The position numbers and the translations under genes are program-made. From an uncultured Acetatifactor sp. (GTDB lineage: Bacteria; Bacillota; Clostridia; Lachnospirales; Lachnospiraceae), in NCBI GenBank assembly GCA_910584235.1, contig CAJTZD010000090.1, forward strand, positions 1 to 12,486: a stretch of 12,486 bases of DNA. The letters run 5' to 3'. The notes beneath the pieces are model-generated. The model saw nothing but the letters and a program-made list of their open reading frames with translations. It had not been told where the DNA came from and made no database searches. Below are positions 1 through 7,678 of the stretch, piece after piece. The first letter of the stretch is position 1. Every line of letters starts with the position of its first letter.

Positions 1-97
1 CTATACCGACATATAAGAACTTCTAAAGAGATAATCTAAATTCACCAATAATTTTTATGATAAAAATATCACCGAACTCCCGCCCCACAAGCGGGAA

Positions 98-1012
98 GTG
101 AACACGATTTTCCAGAAATATGCCCTGTTTCCCCACCTCAATGTATACGAGAACATCGCGTTCGGCATGCGCTTAAAAAGGCGCGGCGAAAAGGAGATCA
201 GGCAGACGGTACAGGAGATGCTGGCCATGGTGAACCTCACCGGCTATGCCCACAGAGGCATAGGACAGCTTTCCGGAGGACAGCAGCAGCGGGTAGCCAT
301 CGCCAGGGCCCTGGCCAATGAGCCCAAGGTTCTTCTTCTGGACGAGCCCCTGGGAGCCCTGGATCTGAAACTGCGCAAGGACATGCAGGCAGAACTGAAG
401 AAGATTCAGCAATGCACCGGCATTACCTTTGTGTTTGTCACCCACGACCAGGAGGAGGCTTTGTCCATGTCCGACACTGTGGTGGTGATGGACGGCGGCG
501 TCATCCAGCAGATCGGTTCCCCCACGGACATCTACAATGAGCCGAAGAATGCCTTTGTGGCGGATTTCATAGGGGAGTCCAATATCCTGGACGGGATCAT
601 GCTGGAGGACTATTCGGTGAAATTCGCGGGGCATAGTTTCCGCTGCCTGGACGGCGGCTTCGGCAGGAACACGCCGGTGGACGTGGTGATACGACCGGAA
701 GACATCAAGGTAGTAGAACCGGATTCCACCCGGATTGTAGGCGATGTGACGGCAGTGACATTCAAGGGCGTGCACTATGAGATCATCGTGGACGTGGCTG
801 GCTTTAAGTGGATGATACAGTCCACGGAGTGCCGCCAGGTGGGGGATCACATCGGCCTGGCTCTGACTCCCAACGACATCCACGTCATGCACAAGTCCGA
901 ATACTCCGGTGTGTTCGGGGATTACAGTACTTTCAGCGATGAGATGGAAGAGGACATCACCGCTTCGGAGGAAGCGAATGTGCGGGAGGAGGGCGATGGG
1001 AATGAAATCTGA
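98..1012 (+). CDS. potA: Spermidine/putrescine ABC transporter ATPase PotA, 5'-truncated
   Basis: This is the ATP-hydrolysing subunit of a polyamine importer, on the inner face of the membrane. Counting from the GTG at 98, I see the Q-loop (FQKYALFP, residues 5-12), the ABC signature LSGGQQQR (58-65), Walker B LLLDEP with the D-loop (79-89), the H-loop THD (115-117), a TOBE-like domain at about 190-268 and an acidic tail. Recognisable PotA sequence (FYDKNITELPPHKRE) extends upstream of 98 to about base 53, but the same frame meets a TAA at 32-34 and no ATG lies in it. The roughly 60-70 N-terminal residues with the Walker A P-loop are therefore missing. The GTG at 98 is only the first formal start and is probably a valine codon. 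As read, the protein could not bind ATP normally. The cause may be a true rearrangement, an insertion, or an assembly join. Family assignment is certain; functionality is doubtful. Confidence 0.85.
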   Translation: MNTIFQKYALFPHLNVYENIAFGMRLKRRGEKEIRQTVQEMLAMVNLTGYAHRGIGQLSGGQQQRVAIARALANEPKVLLLDEPLGALDLKLRKDMQAELKKIQQCTGITFVFVTHDQEEALSMSDTVVVMDGGVIQQIGSPTDIYNEPKNAFVADFIGESNILDGIMLEDYSVKFAGHSFRCLDGGFGRNTPVDVVIRPEDIKVVEPDSTRIVGDVTAVTFKGVHYEIIVDVAGFKWMIQSTECRQVGDHIGLALTPNDIHVMHKSEYSGVFGDYSTFSDEMEEDITASEEANVREEGDGNEI

Positions 1013-1829
1013 TTCCAAGCTTCTCTCCGCGCCGTATACGGTCTGGATGACGATTTTTATCGTGGTGCCCATGCTGTTGGTGGGATATTTTGCTTTTACG
1101 GATAAAGCAGGCTGTTTTACTATGGAAAACATACTGAGCGTGGGACAGTATTCCAATGTATTCCTGCGCTCCATCTGGCTGGGAGCCGTGGCCACCGCCA
1201 TCTCCCTGGGATTGGGGTATCCTTTTGCCATGATCATCGCAAAGATGAATGCAAAACGCCAGAATGTCATGGTGATGCTGGTGATGCTGCCCATGTGGAT
1301 GAACTTTCTGCTGCGCACCTATGCATGGATGACACTTTTGGAAGACAGTGGGTTAATCAATTCTGCTCTGGCGGCAATAGGCCTGCCCAGGGTCCATATG
1401 ATCAATACCGCGGGGGCAGTGGTCTTAGGGATGGTATATAATTATATTCCGTACATGATCCTGCCGCTGTATTCCGTGCTGACCAAAATCGACCGCAGCG
1501 TCATTGAGGCGGCTGAGGATCTGGGGGCAGGCAGCATGCAGGTTTTTTTGAAAGTGGTGGTGCCTTTAAGCATGCCCGGGATCATCTCCGGCGTGACCAT
1601 GGTGTTCGTACCGGCGGTGAGTACTTTCATCATCTCCAAGATGCTGGGCGGGGGCGGAAACCTCCTCATAGGCGACCTCATCGACATGCAGTTTCTGGGA
1701 AGCGCCTACAATCCCAACCTGGGCTCCGCCGTATCGCTGGTGCTGATGGTGATTATCCTGATCTGCATGGGTATCATGAACCAGTTTGACGACGGGGAAG
1801 CGGGTGAGAAAGGGGGGATGCTGTTATGA
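1002..1829 (+). CDS. potB: Spermidine/putrescine ABC transporter permease PotB
   Basis: This is one of the two integral-membrane channel subunits of the polyamine importer. The 275-residue length fits the family. Several hydrophobic segments are visible (about 12-32, 59-81, 87-105, 136-158, 184-211, 242-262). The cytoplasmic EAA loop that docks on the ATPase lies at about 169-194 (EAAEDLGAGSMQ ... PLSMPGI). The start was chosen at ATG 1002 because AGGAGG (987-992) sits 9 nt before it. ATG 996, two codons upstream, is nearly as good. The gene overlaps the end of potA by 11 nt and its stop overlaps the potC start, so the genes are translationally coupled. Pairing with PotC and PotD makes the polyamine assignment stronger than for a lone permease. 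Confidence 0.93.
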   Translation: MKSDSKLLSAPYTVWMTIFIVVPMLLVGYFAFTDKAGCFTMENILSVGQYSNVFLRSIWLGAVATAISLGLGYPFAMIIAKMNAKRQNVMVMLVMLPMWMNFLLRTYAWMTLLEDSGLINSALAAIGLPRVHMINTAGAVVLGMVYNYIPYMILPLYSVLTKIDRSVIEAAEDLGAGSMQVFLKVVVPLSMPGIISGVTMVFVPAVSTFIISKMLGGGGNLLIGDLIDMQFLGSAYNPNLGSAVSLVLMVIILICMGIMNQFDDGEAGEKGGMLL

Positions 1830-2635
1830 AAAAGGCAGGAGGACGTATCTGCACTTTTCTCATTTTCCTCTTTTTATATGCACCGATCCTGGTACTTATC
1901 GTGTTCTCTTTTAACGACACCGAGACGGGAAGCCGCGCGGTGTGGGGCGGATTTTCTCTGCGCTGGTACCGGAAATTGTTTGAAGACAGACTTATTCTGG
2001 AAGCCCTGCGCAACACTCTGCTGATCGCAGTGGTGGCTGCGGCGGTGTCCACGGTTCTGGGCACGGTGGCTGCCATCGGGATCAACGGCATGAAGCGTCT
2101 TCCCAGGCGCATCATGATGAATATCACGAACTTTCCCATGGTCAATCCGGAGATCGTCACAGGAGTATCGCTGATGCTCCTGTTCGTGTCTGCGGTGCGC
2201 CTGTTTGGCGGGCGGAGCTTAGGGATGGCATCACTGATTGCGGCCCATATTACGTTCTGCCTGCCCTATGTGATCCTGTCCGTGCTGCCAAAGCTGCGTC
2301 AGATGGACCCCAATCTCTATGAGGCGGCCCAGGATCTGGGATGCCCGCCGATGAAAGCCTTTTTTAAGGTGGTGCTGCCGGAGATTATGCCCGGGATCGT
2401 CACAGGAATGATTATGGCCTTTACCCTTTCCATCGACGACTTTGTGATCAGCTATTTCACCAGCGGAACGACCCAGACTCTGCCTATCTACATTTACTCC
2501 ATGACCCGCAAGCGCATCAGTCCGGAGATCAATGCCCTGTCCACGGTGCTGTTCGCGGCAGTGATGGTATTACTGATCATTGTGAATGTCCGCAATCTGA
2601 AAGAACAGGGCGGGCAGCAGAAAGAGGAGGTGTAA
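1826..2635 (+). CDS. potC: Spermidine/putrescine ABC transporter permease PotC
   Basis: This is the second channel subunit and forms the membrane pore with PotB. The 269-residue protein has an N-terminal membrane segment (about 9-29) and further hydrophobic stretches (61-86, 108-123, 133-153, 190-211, 238-253). Its EAA loop is at 166-191 (EAAQDLGCPPMK ... PEIMPGI). The segment FTLSIDDFVISYF (199-211) is typical of PotC-type permeases. The start ATG at 1826 overlaps the potB stop as ATGA, and a purine-rich AAAGGGGGG lies about 9 nt upstream. The C-terminal tail is hydrophilic and basic to acidic, and should be cytoplasmic. potD begins 6 nt after the stop. Confidence 0.93.
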   Translation: MKKAGGRICTFLIFLFLYAPILVLIVFSFNDTETGSRAVWGGFSLRWYRKLFEDRLILEALRNTLLIAVVAAAVSTVLGTVAAIGINGMKRLPRRIMMNITNFPMVNPEIVTGVSLMLLFVSAVRLFGGRSLGMASLIAAHITFCLPYVILSVLPKLRQMDPNLYEAAQDLGCPPMKAFFKVVLPEIMPGIVTGMIMAFTLSIDDFVISYFTSGTTQTLPIYIYSMTRKRISPEINALSTVLFAAVMVLLIIVNVRNLKEQGGQQKEEV

Positions 2636-2641
2636 GGCGGC

Positions 2642-3886
2642 ATGGAAGACCTGTTCCATAAAAGCGGCAATACCCGAAAAGAGACAGCACAGTCAGGTCT
2701 GTTCGGACGACTCCGGTGGGCCTTTGCCCTTTTCGCGGCGTCTTTTCCGGCGCTCATGCCGGCGCAGACCGTGGGCGCTGCGGAGACTGCCGGTCAGGGC
2801 GTTACCATTAACGTATACAACTGGGGGGAATACATTGCCAACGGCACCGACGGTTCCCTGGACATAAATGCAGAATTTACCAGGCGTACAGGCATCCGCG
2901 TCAATTACACCACTTTCGACAGCAATGAAGCCCTGTACTCCAAGCTTGTGGGCGGCGGTGCGGATTATGATATCATTATTCCGTCGGATTATATGGTATC
3001 AAGGCTTATCCATGAAAATATGCTGGCGGAGCTGGACTTCTCCAATATTCCCAACTACCAATATATCGACGACAGCTTCCGGAATGCGGATTACGACCCG
3101 GAGAACCGCTTTTCCGTGCCCTATACCTGGGGCGTGGTGGGCCTGTTCTACAACACGGATTATATTGAAGAAGAGATTACAAGCTGGTCTTCTCTTTGGG
3201 ACGACCGCTATGCGGGAAAGATACTGATGTTTGACAATCCCAGGGATTCCTTTGCCATCGCGCAGCTCCTGCTGGGGCAGTCTCTGAACACCGTCGAGGA
3301 AAGCGACTGGTTGGAAGCTGCCGCGCTTTTAAAGCAGCAAAAGCCCCTGGTACAGGCCTATGTCATGGACCGTATCTTCGACAAAATGGAGAGCGAGGAA
3401 GCCTGGATAGCGCCCTATTATTCCGGGGATGCTGCTATTCTGGTGGACAACAGCGACAACATCCGCTTCGTGGTGCCGAAGGAAGGGACCAATTATTTTG
3501 TGGACGCCATGTGCATTCCGGCCACCTCCAGCCACAAGGCCGAGGCGGAGGCCTATATCAATTTCCTCTGCGACCCCGAGATCGCCGGGGCCAACATGGA
3601 TTACGTAGGCTATTCCACCCCTGAAACGGCGGCTAAGGCCTATATGGATCCGGAGATGGTGGAGAGCCCTGTCCACTATCCGGACGAGGAGATTCTGGCC
3701 CGCACCCAGGTATTCGTCAATCTGCCGGAAAATACCGGCAAGCTTATCGATAAACTCTGGGCGGAGGCGAAAATGGGCGGTCCGGGCGAGTCCGCGGTGC
3801 TGGTGGCAATTATTCTGGGATTTCTGGCAGTGTATATTGCCATATTGGTGTACAAACGGCGCAAACGAAAGAGAGAACTGGCGTAA
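2642..3886 (+). CDS. potD: Polyamine-binding protein PotD with a C-terminal membrane anchor
   Basis: This is the extracellular substrate-binding subunit that delivers spermidine or putrescine to PotBC. It has a signal-like N terminus (hydrophobic 26-40, possible cleavage near VGAA at 44-47) and a PotD/PotF-type fold. Landmarks match those of E. coli PotD: YNWGEY (59-64), PSDYMV (114-119), DNPRDSF (198-204), YYSGDAA (259-265), NYFVDAM (284-290) and VGYSTPE (332-338). By eye, the D168/E171, W229 and W255 pocket positions of E. coli PotD become N/D, Y and F; the D257 and Y293 equivalents are kept. There is no lipobox cysteine. Instead the protein ends in a hydrophobic helix (about 384-404) and a basic tail KRRKRKREL, a membrane stop-anchor. 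An AGAGGAGG at 2623-2630 and AAGGCGG nearer the ATG serve as ribosome binding site. Last gene of the pot operon; I see no clear terminator after it. Confidence 0.93.
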   Translation: MEDLFHKSGNTRKETAQSGLFGRLRWAFALFAASFPALMPAQTVGAAETAGQGVTINVYNWGEYIANGTDGSLDINAEFTRRTGIRVNYTTFDSNEALYSKLVGGGADYDIIIPSDYMVSRLIHENMLAELDFSNIPNYQYIDDSFRNADYDPENRFSVPYTWGVVGLFYNTDYIEEEITSWSSLWDDRYAGKILMFDNPRDSFAIAQLLLGQSLNTVEESDWLEAAALLKQQKPLVQAYVMDRIFDKMESEEAWIAPYYSGDAAILVDNSDNIRFVVPKEGTNYFVDAMCIPATSSHKAEAEAYINFLCDPEIAGANMDYVGYSTPETAAKAYMDPEMVESPVHYPDEEILARTQVFVNLPENTGKLIDKLWAEAKMGGPGESAVLVAIILGFLAVYIAILVYKRRKRKRELA

Positions 3887-3927
3887 AAGTGCGTAAAAAA
3901 ATAGGCGAAATATAGGCAAAGGTGATA

Positions 3928-3956
3928 TTGAAAAGCTGTAATAGGAATGATAGAAT
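3928..3956 (+). promoter_or_regulatory. Sigma-A promoter for the alpha/beta-hydrolase gene
   Basis: TTGAAA (3928-3933), a 17-nt spacer and TAGAAT (3951-3956) match the consensus at 5 of 6 positions in each box with ideal spacing. Transcription should begin near 3963, giving a leader of about 40 nt before the hydrolase. This separates the hydrolase from the pot operon, although read-through from potD is possible because no terminator is visible between them. Confidence 0.7.
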
Positions 3957-4003
3957 AGGAAAGGCGGTAATTTCGGAAGCGGACTGTAAAAGGAGGAGCA
4001 TAC

Positions 4004-5050
4004 ATGGATAAAGAAGTGGTCATACTTAACAGGGAAAGGAATGTTTCCCTGACGGTATATCTGCTGGATGTGGGCGGGGAATTCCCTGCCATTGCCAAAC
4101 GGCCCCTGGTTTTGGTGCTGCCCGGAGGCGGATACCAGTTCTGTTCGGACAGAGAAGCGGATCCTGTGGCGCTGTCTTACTTAAAGGCAGGCTACCACGC
4201 GGCGATTCTGCGCTATTCCGTGGCCGCTTACGCGGACTGGCCCAACCCCTTGGACGACTATGACCAGGCTATGGAATTCCTGAAAGGAAAATCGGAAGAG
4301 TGGAATATCTATGCCGACAGGATCGCTGTTATCGGCTTCTCCGCAGGGGGCCATCTGGCGGCAGCGGCAGCCACCATGGCCAGAAACCGGCCCGCGGCCG
4401 CCATCCTTGGCTATGCGGTGGCCGGAGAGGATGTAAAAGGCTGCTCTCCCACAGCGCCGGATACCGTCAGCGCAGTGGACGGACAGACACCGCCCTGCTT
4501 CCTGTTCCATACCAGGAACGACAATGTTGTGCCCGTGATGAATTCCGTCAGGTTTATGGAGGCGCTGACAGAGCATGACATCACCTTTGAGAGCCATATT
4601 TATTCCTACGGCCCTCACGGCTTCAGCACATGTGATACAAGCGTACAGGGGCCGTCCACCCATATCAGCAGGAGAGTGCCCAACTGGGTGCCGGATTCCA
4701 TTGGCTGGCTGCGGGAAGTGTTCGGAGAGTTCGACGACAGGAATGGGGGACTTTTAGAGCCGGCGGTAAAGGCCCGTCTGTCCGCTGACGGCGGGGATTT
4801 CCTTTCTGTTGACTGTACCATGGGGCATGTCATGAATAATCCCAAAGGAGCGGAGCTTTTGACTGCAGTGACGGCGAAGCTGAAAGAGCAGGCGCCCGAC
4901 CGCCCGGTCTTGCTGGCGGAAGAGATGCCGCCCGAAATGAAGAAAACGGTAGGCAGGATGCTGGTCCGGGACGCGCTGGGATTTGTTCGGGCAGGCGAGG
5001 CTGTGCTCCAAGACCTGGACGCGCAGCTGCGGCAGATTCCGAATCGCTAG
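4004..5050 (+). CDS. Alpha/beta-hydrolase (acetyl-esterase/BD-FAE type) with C-terminal extension
   Basis: This is a probable carboxyl-ester hydrolase acting in the cytoplasm, as it has no signal peptide or membrane segment. The core covers about residues 1-245: an oxyanion loop LPGGGYQ (39-45), the nucleophile elbow GFSAGGH with Ser113, the acid HTRNDNVVP with Asp173, and the base GPHGFS with His205. This forms a complete Ser-Asp-His triad. The layout matches small esterases related to Aes and xylan acetyl-esterases, and the natural substrate cannot be read from sequence. Residues 251-348 are an extra domain (VDCTMGHVMNNP at 269-280, then MPPEMKKTVGRM), resembling short helical tails seen on some carbohydrate-active enzymes; its role is unknown. 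The start at ATG 4004 has a strong AAAAGGAGGAG at 3988-3998. It has its own promoter, and the SH3-protein gene follows after 53 nt, probably co-transcribed. Confidence 0.85.
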   Translation: MDKEVVILNRERNVSLTVYLLDVGGEFPAIAKRPLVLVLPGGGYQFCSDREADPVALSYLKAGYHAAILRYSVAAYADWPNPLDDYDQAMEFLKGKSEEWNIYADRIAVIGFSAGGHLAAAAATMARNRPAAAILGYAVAGEDVKGCSPTAPDTVSAVDGQTPPCFLFHTRNDNVVPVMNSVRFMEALTEHDITFESHIYSYGPHGFSTCDTSVQGPSTHISRRVPNWVPDSIGWLREVFGEFDDRNGGLLEPAVKARLSADGGDFLSVDCTMGHVMNNPKGAELLTAVTAKLKEQAPDRPVLLAEEMPPEMKKTVGRMLVRDALGFVRAGEAVLQDLDAQLRQIPNR

Positions 5051-5061
5051 AACAGTTCCCG

Positions 5062-5086
5062 CGGCATTGCCGTCTGTAAAAGACGG
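5062..5086 (+). other. Overlapping hairpins just before the SH3-protein ribosome binding site
   Basis: Two short perfect stems share bases and cannot form together: CGGC/GCCG (5062-5065 with 5069-5072, loop ATT) and CCGTCT/AGACGG (5070-5075 with 5081-5086, loop GTAAA). The second ends 4 nt before TGGAG at 5091-5095, the likely ribosome binding site of the next gene. No U-tract follows directly, so it is not a convincing terminator. It may stabilise or process the mRNA between the two genes; the role is inferred. Confidence 0.35.
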
Positions 5087-5103
5087 AGAATGGAGTTTTC
5101 AAT

Positions 5104-6255
5104 ATGAAATTAATGGACTGGGATGAAGAGGAAGAAAAGGCAGGGAGAACTGAAAAAGGCAGCCGTTTAAAGTCGGACCCGGATTTCGGGGAGGAAACTT
5201 CCCGCAGGGACAGCGGAGAGCATAAGCCGGATTTCCATGAAAGGCTGCGGCGGGGAAGCACGGACCGGGAGGAGGAACTTGCTCCCCTGGCCATGTGGGC
5301 CAAGGTACTGATCTTTATCGGCCTGGCAGTGCTGGCTGCCCTTATCTGTGCCGTGCTGTGGAATTTTGTCCATCCGGACAAGCCCGAGGAAAATCAAAAC
5401 AGTCTGCCGGGAAATATAGAGGCTTCGGGAGACAATTCGGCTCCCGCTCAGGATTTGCCGTCCGGGGCAGAGGATGGGAACGGCGAGTCATCGGCTCCCG
5501 ACACCGAATATGATCCGAGTCAAAACCCGGAGAACCCCGGGGAGTCCGGCGGTGACACGGCCACGGATCCTGGGACACCGTCCGGCACGGAGACTCCCGA
5601 CAGCAAGCCGGAAGCTTCCGACGTGCAGGTCCCGGAACAGCCCGAGACTTCCGGCTCCCGGCCTGCCGGAGAGACACAGGCCTCCCAGCCCCCGGCCGGT
5701 TCCGCGCCGGATGCGGGCGCGGAGACACCCCCTGCCGGAAACGGTGTCATGACATTTTCGGCCGTACAGGAATCCGTGACGCCCAAGGATGCAGTCAATC
5801 TGCGAACTGCTCCCACTACCACGGATGAAAATAATATTGTAGTAAAGATTCAGAACGGAGAGGCCCTTTCCAGAACCGGCATCAACAATGACACAGGCTG
5901 GTCCCGAATTGACTATAACGGTCAGACCCTGTATGCTGTAAGCCAGTACCTGACCACGGATCTGAATTATAAGCCCCCGGTGATACCCGCCGACCCCAAC
6001 AGGGTCGTCACGGCCGGAGGCAGCGTCGTTATTTTTGAAAACTGCGACGACTGGATCACGCCCAAGGAATATGTAAACCTGCGGACGGAACCCAGCACAG
6101 TTCAGGACAATGACACAGTCAGCTGCCAGCTGAATTATGGAGAGAAAGCCCATCGCACCGGCTACAGCGAAGACTTCGGCTGGTCCAGAGTGGAGTACAA
6201 CGGACAGGTGCTCTATGTAGTCACCAGCTTTGTCTATGTGGTTCCGATGGAATAA
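5104..6255 (+). CDS. Membrane-anchored protein with two bacterial SH3-like domains
   Basis: This is a probable cell-envelope protein of unknown exact role. Residues 1-60 are hydrophilic and highly charged, residues about 61-89 form one transmembrane helix, and 90-215 are a low-complexity stalk rich in Pro, Ser, Gly, Glu and Asp that should cross the cell wall. Two related SH3-like repeats follow, at about 218-286 and 311-380. Each carries the same landmarks: TPK(D/E).VNLRT.P(T/S)T, a GE..RTG turn, GWSR(I/V)(D/E)YNGQ.LY.V. Such domains often bind peptidoglycan or target proteins to the wall; that is family knowledge. No catalytic domain is present, so it may be a wall-binding or sensing adaptor. 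Type II topology (charged N terminus inside) is inferred. The ATG at 5104 has TGGAG 8 nt upstream. It follows the hydrolase by 53 nt and converges with the ROK repressor. Confidence 0.85.
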   Translation: MKLMDWDEEEEKAGRTEKGSRLKSDPDFGEETSRRDSGEHKPDFHERLRRGSTDREEELAPLAMWAKVLIFIGLAVLAALICAVLWNFVHPDKPEENQNSLPGNIEASGDNSAPAQDLPSGAEDGNGESSAPDTEYDPSQNPENPGESGGDTATDPGTPSGTETPDSKPEASDVQVPEQPETSGSRPAGETQASQPPAGSAPDAGAETPPAGNGVMTFSAVQESVTPKDAVNLRTAPTTTDENNIVVKIQNGEALSRTGINNDTGWSRIDYNGQTLYAVSQYLTTDLNYKPPVIPADPNRVVTAGGSVVIFENCDDWITPKEYVNLRTEPSTVQDNDTVSCQLNYGEKAHRTGYSEDFGWSRVEYNGQVLYVVTSFVYVVPME

Positions 6256-6274
6256 AGTGTGAAGTGTGTGTGCC

Positions 6275-6310
6275 AGTTTATTTATTAGTTTGTTTATTAA
6301 CTCGTTTATT
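6275..6310. repeat. Three imperfect 12-bp tandem repeats
   Basis: AGTTTATTTATT, AGTTTGTTTATT and AACTCGTTTATT lie head to tail in the gap between the convergent SH3-protein and repressor genes. They share the ending GTTTATT or TTTATTTATT. They are AT-rich, non-coding and not part of a clear hairpin. This is probably simple slippage sequence. Confidence 0.6.
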
Positions 6311-6341
6311 GTCAATAGGACTGGGTTCTGTAGTATGCGTT

Positions 6342-6375
6342 AAAAACGGCGCTTGTGCCTTGGGAGGCATGAGCG
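6342..6375 (-). terminator. Candidate intrinsic terminator of the ROK repressor gene
   Basis: Seven bases after the repressor stop codon, bases 6375 to 6350 fold into a hairpin: CGCT/AGCG, a 2x2 internal loop, TGCCT/AGGCA and a 4-nt loop. On the minus strand a run of five U follows (complement of 6346-6342), three bases beyond the stem. The position is right for termination of the minus-strand gene, but the interrupted stem and short U-tract make it moderate in strength. In the plus direction the stem is continuous using two G-U pairs but has no U-tract. Confidence 0.45.
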
Positions 6376-6381
6376 GAAACG

Positions 6382-7605
6382 CTAGGATTTGAAGATATTC
6401 AGCTCACCGCTGAAGATTTTGTCGGTTACAACGGCGATGGAGCCGATCAAGGGCGCCTGACCGCCGAAAGAGGACCTGACGATATCAATGACATGGCCTG
6501 TGTTGGACATGGGGCCGCTGTTGAGCTTGGTGGTGAGGGTGTCCTCCACTACGGTGGTCTCCACGAGAGTGTCATAGCCTACGATGATATGGCTGACATC
6601 CAGCAGATGGATGGCGTTTCGCACCGCATAGGACAGATATCCGCAGAATTCGTCCAATGCAGCCATGGCCAGGAAGTCCATGGCTGCGGCGGCGGTTATG
6701 ATATCGTCCCAGCTGTAGGATTCCTGACCTTTGGGCAGCAGGGTGGGGCCTTTGTAGATTGCGCGCAATTCCTGGATGTGCCGGTTCATATTTTCCACAT
6801 TGGCATAGAGCTCCAGGCAGCCGCGGTTGCCGCAGTTGCAGGATGGACCGGCGAAATTAATGGAGGTATGTCCCAGCTCGCCGCTCTGTCCGAAATCTCC
6901 GTCATAAATATTTCCGTGGAAAATATATCCGGCCCCGATGCCATTCATAATATGCAGATACAGCAGATTGTCCGAATGGGTGTGTGTGCCGTAGATTTTC
7001 TCTGCCAGTGCGCCTGCGCTGCTGTCATGGATCAGGTATGCGGGCAGACCGGTGCGCTCATGGATGATTTCCGACAGGGCCAGATTATGGATGCCCCAGA
7101 AATTCGCCGGTGTGGTCAGCTTCTGGGCATTGGTGTCCACAGGGCCTAAGGAGGAGATGCCGATGGCGACGATCTCTCTGCTCTGGCCTTTGCGCAACTG
7201 CTCATAGAGCTGTACCAGGGTTTCGATCAGGGTCTCCTGATCCAGGGAATCATACTTGCAGTCCCGCTGGGCAATGATCCGTCCTTTCAGGTCGGCCAGA
7301 ATGCCGCTGAGCAGGTTTCTCTTGATCAGCATTCCCATGATGAGCGGGGAATTGGGGGACAGATCAAGGATAATAGGCTTCCTGCCAAGGGAAGAGTCCG
7401 CTTCGCTGGAAGAATAGGTGTACTCCTTGATGATATCATTGGCTATCAGATCGGACACGATGTTGCCAAGAGTGGTTTTGGTCAGATGCATGCTTCTGGC
7501 AAGGTTTGCCCGGGAGACGGACTGCCCTGTGCTGATCAGACGCAGGGCCAATGCTCGGTTCTTTTCTTTTACATTTGTGAGGTTGGTTCCGTGTAGTGAC
7601 GGCAT
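6382..7605 (-). CDS. ROK-family transcriptional repressor (NagC/XylR-like)
   Basis: This is a DNA-binding sugar sensor. From the ATG at 7605 the protein has 407 residues, the usual ROK-repressor length. An N-terminal winged helix-turn-helix (about 12-60, SRANLARSMHLTKTTLGNIV) precedes a ROK domain. The zinc site is intact: H246 in GELGH and the cysteines of CNCGNRGC (C256, C258, C263). The sugar-site aspartate is kept (HDSSAG, D194). The phosphate-binding DxGGTK motif of ROK kinases is absent (degenerate at about 89-100), so it should sense rather than phosphorylate sugar. AAGGA lies 9 nt before this start. Upstream in-frame ATGs at 7635 (GGGGAG 8 nt before) and 7662 would add 10 or 19 residues; 7635 is a real alternative. 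It is divergent from the ROK kinase and SIS isomerase and probably controls them and itself. Confidence 0.9.
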   Translation of the reverse strand: MPSLHGTNLTNVKEKNRALALRLISTGQSVSRANLARSMHLTKTTLGNIVSDLIANDIIKEYTYSSSEADSSLGRKPIILDLSPNSPLIMGMLIKRNLLSGILADLKGRIIAQRDCKYDSLDQETLIETLVQLYEQLRKGQSREIVAIGISSLGPVDTNAQKLTTPANFWGIHNLALSEIIHERTGLPAYLIHDSSAGALAEKIYGTHTHSDNLLYLHIMNGIGAGYIFHGNIYDGDFGQSGELGHTSINFAGPSCNCGNRGCLELYANVENMNRHIQELRAIYKGPTLLPKGQESYSWDDIITAAAAMDFLAMAALDEFCGYLSYAVRNAIHLLDVSHIIVGYDTLVETTVVEDTLTTKLNSGPMSNTGHVIDIVRSSFGGQAPLIGSIAVVTDKIFSGELNIFKS

Positions 7606-7678
7606 ATCTCTTCGTCCTTTCTCTGGCGGAGACATGTGGCAAGCTCCCCTTTTTATTACCATAGATTCACATAGTTCT

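Noticed and set aside
173..1318. 381-residue minus-strand open frame opposite potA and potB
   Set aside because: It is antisense to clear ABC transporter genes and its translation has no recognisable family features.
3887..3927. Terminator after potD
   Set aside because: A-rich sequence with short direct repeats (GCGTAAAA, ATAGGC) is present, but no stem-loop with a U-tract.
5488..6315. 275-residue minus-strand open frame opposite the SH3 protein
   Set aside because: Its translation is Gly/Arg-rich, mirroring the Pro/Ser-rich stalk on the other strand; its N-terminal INELINKLINKL merely reflects the 12-bp AT repeats.
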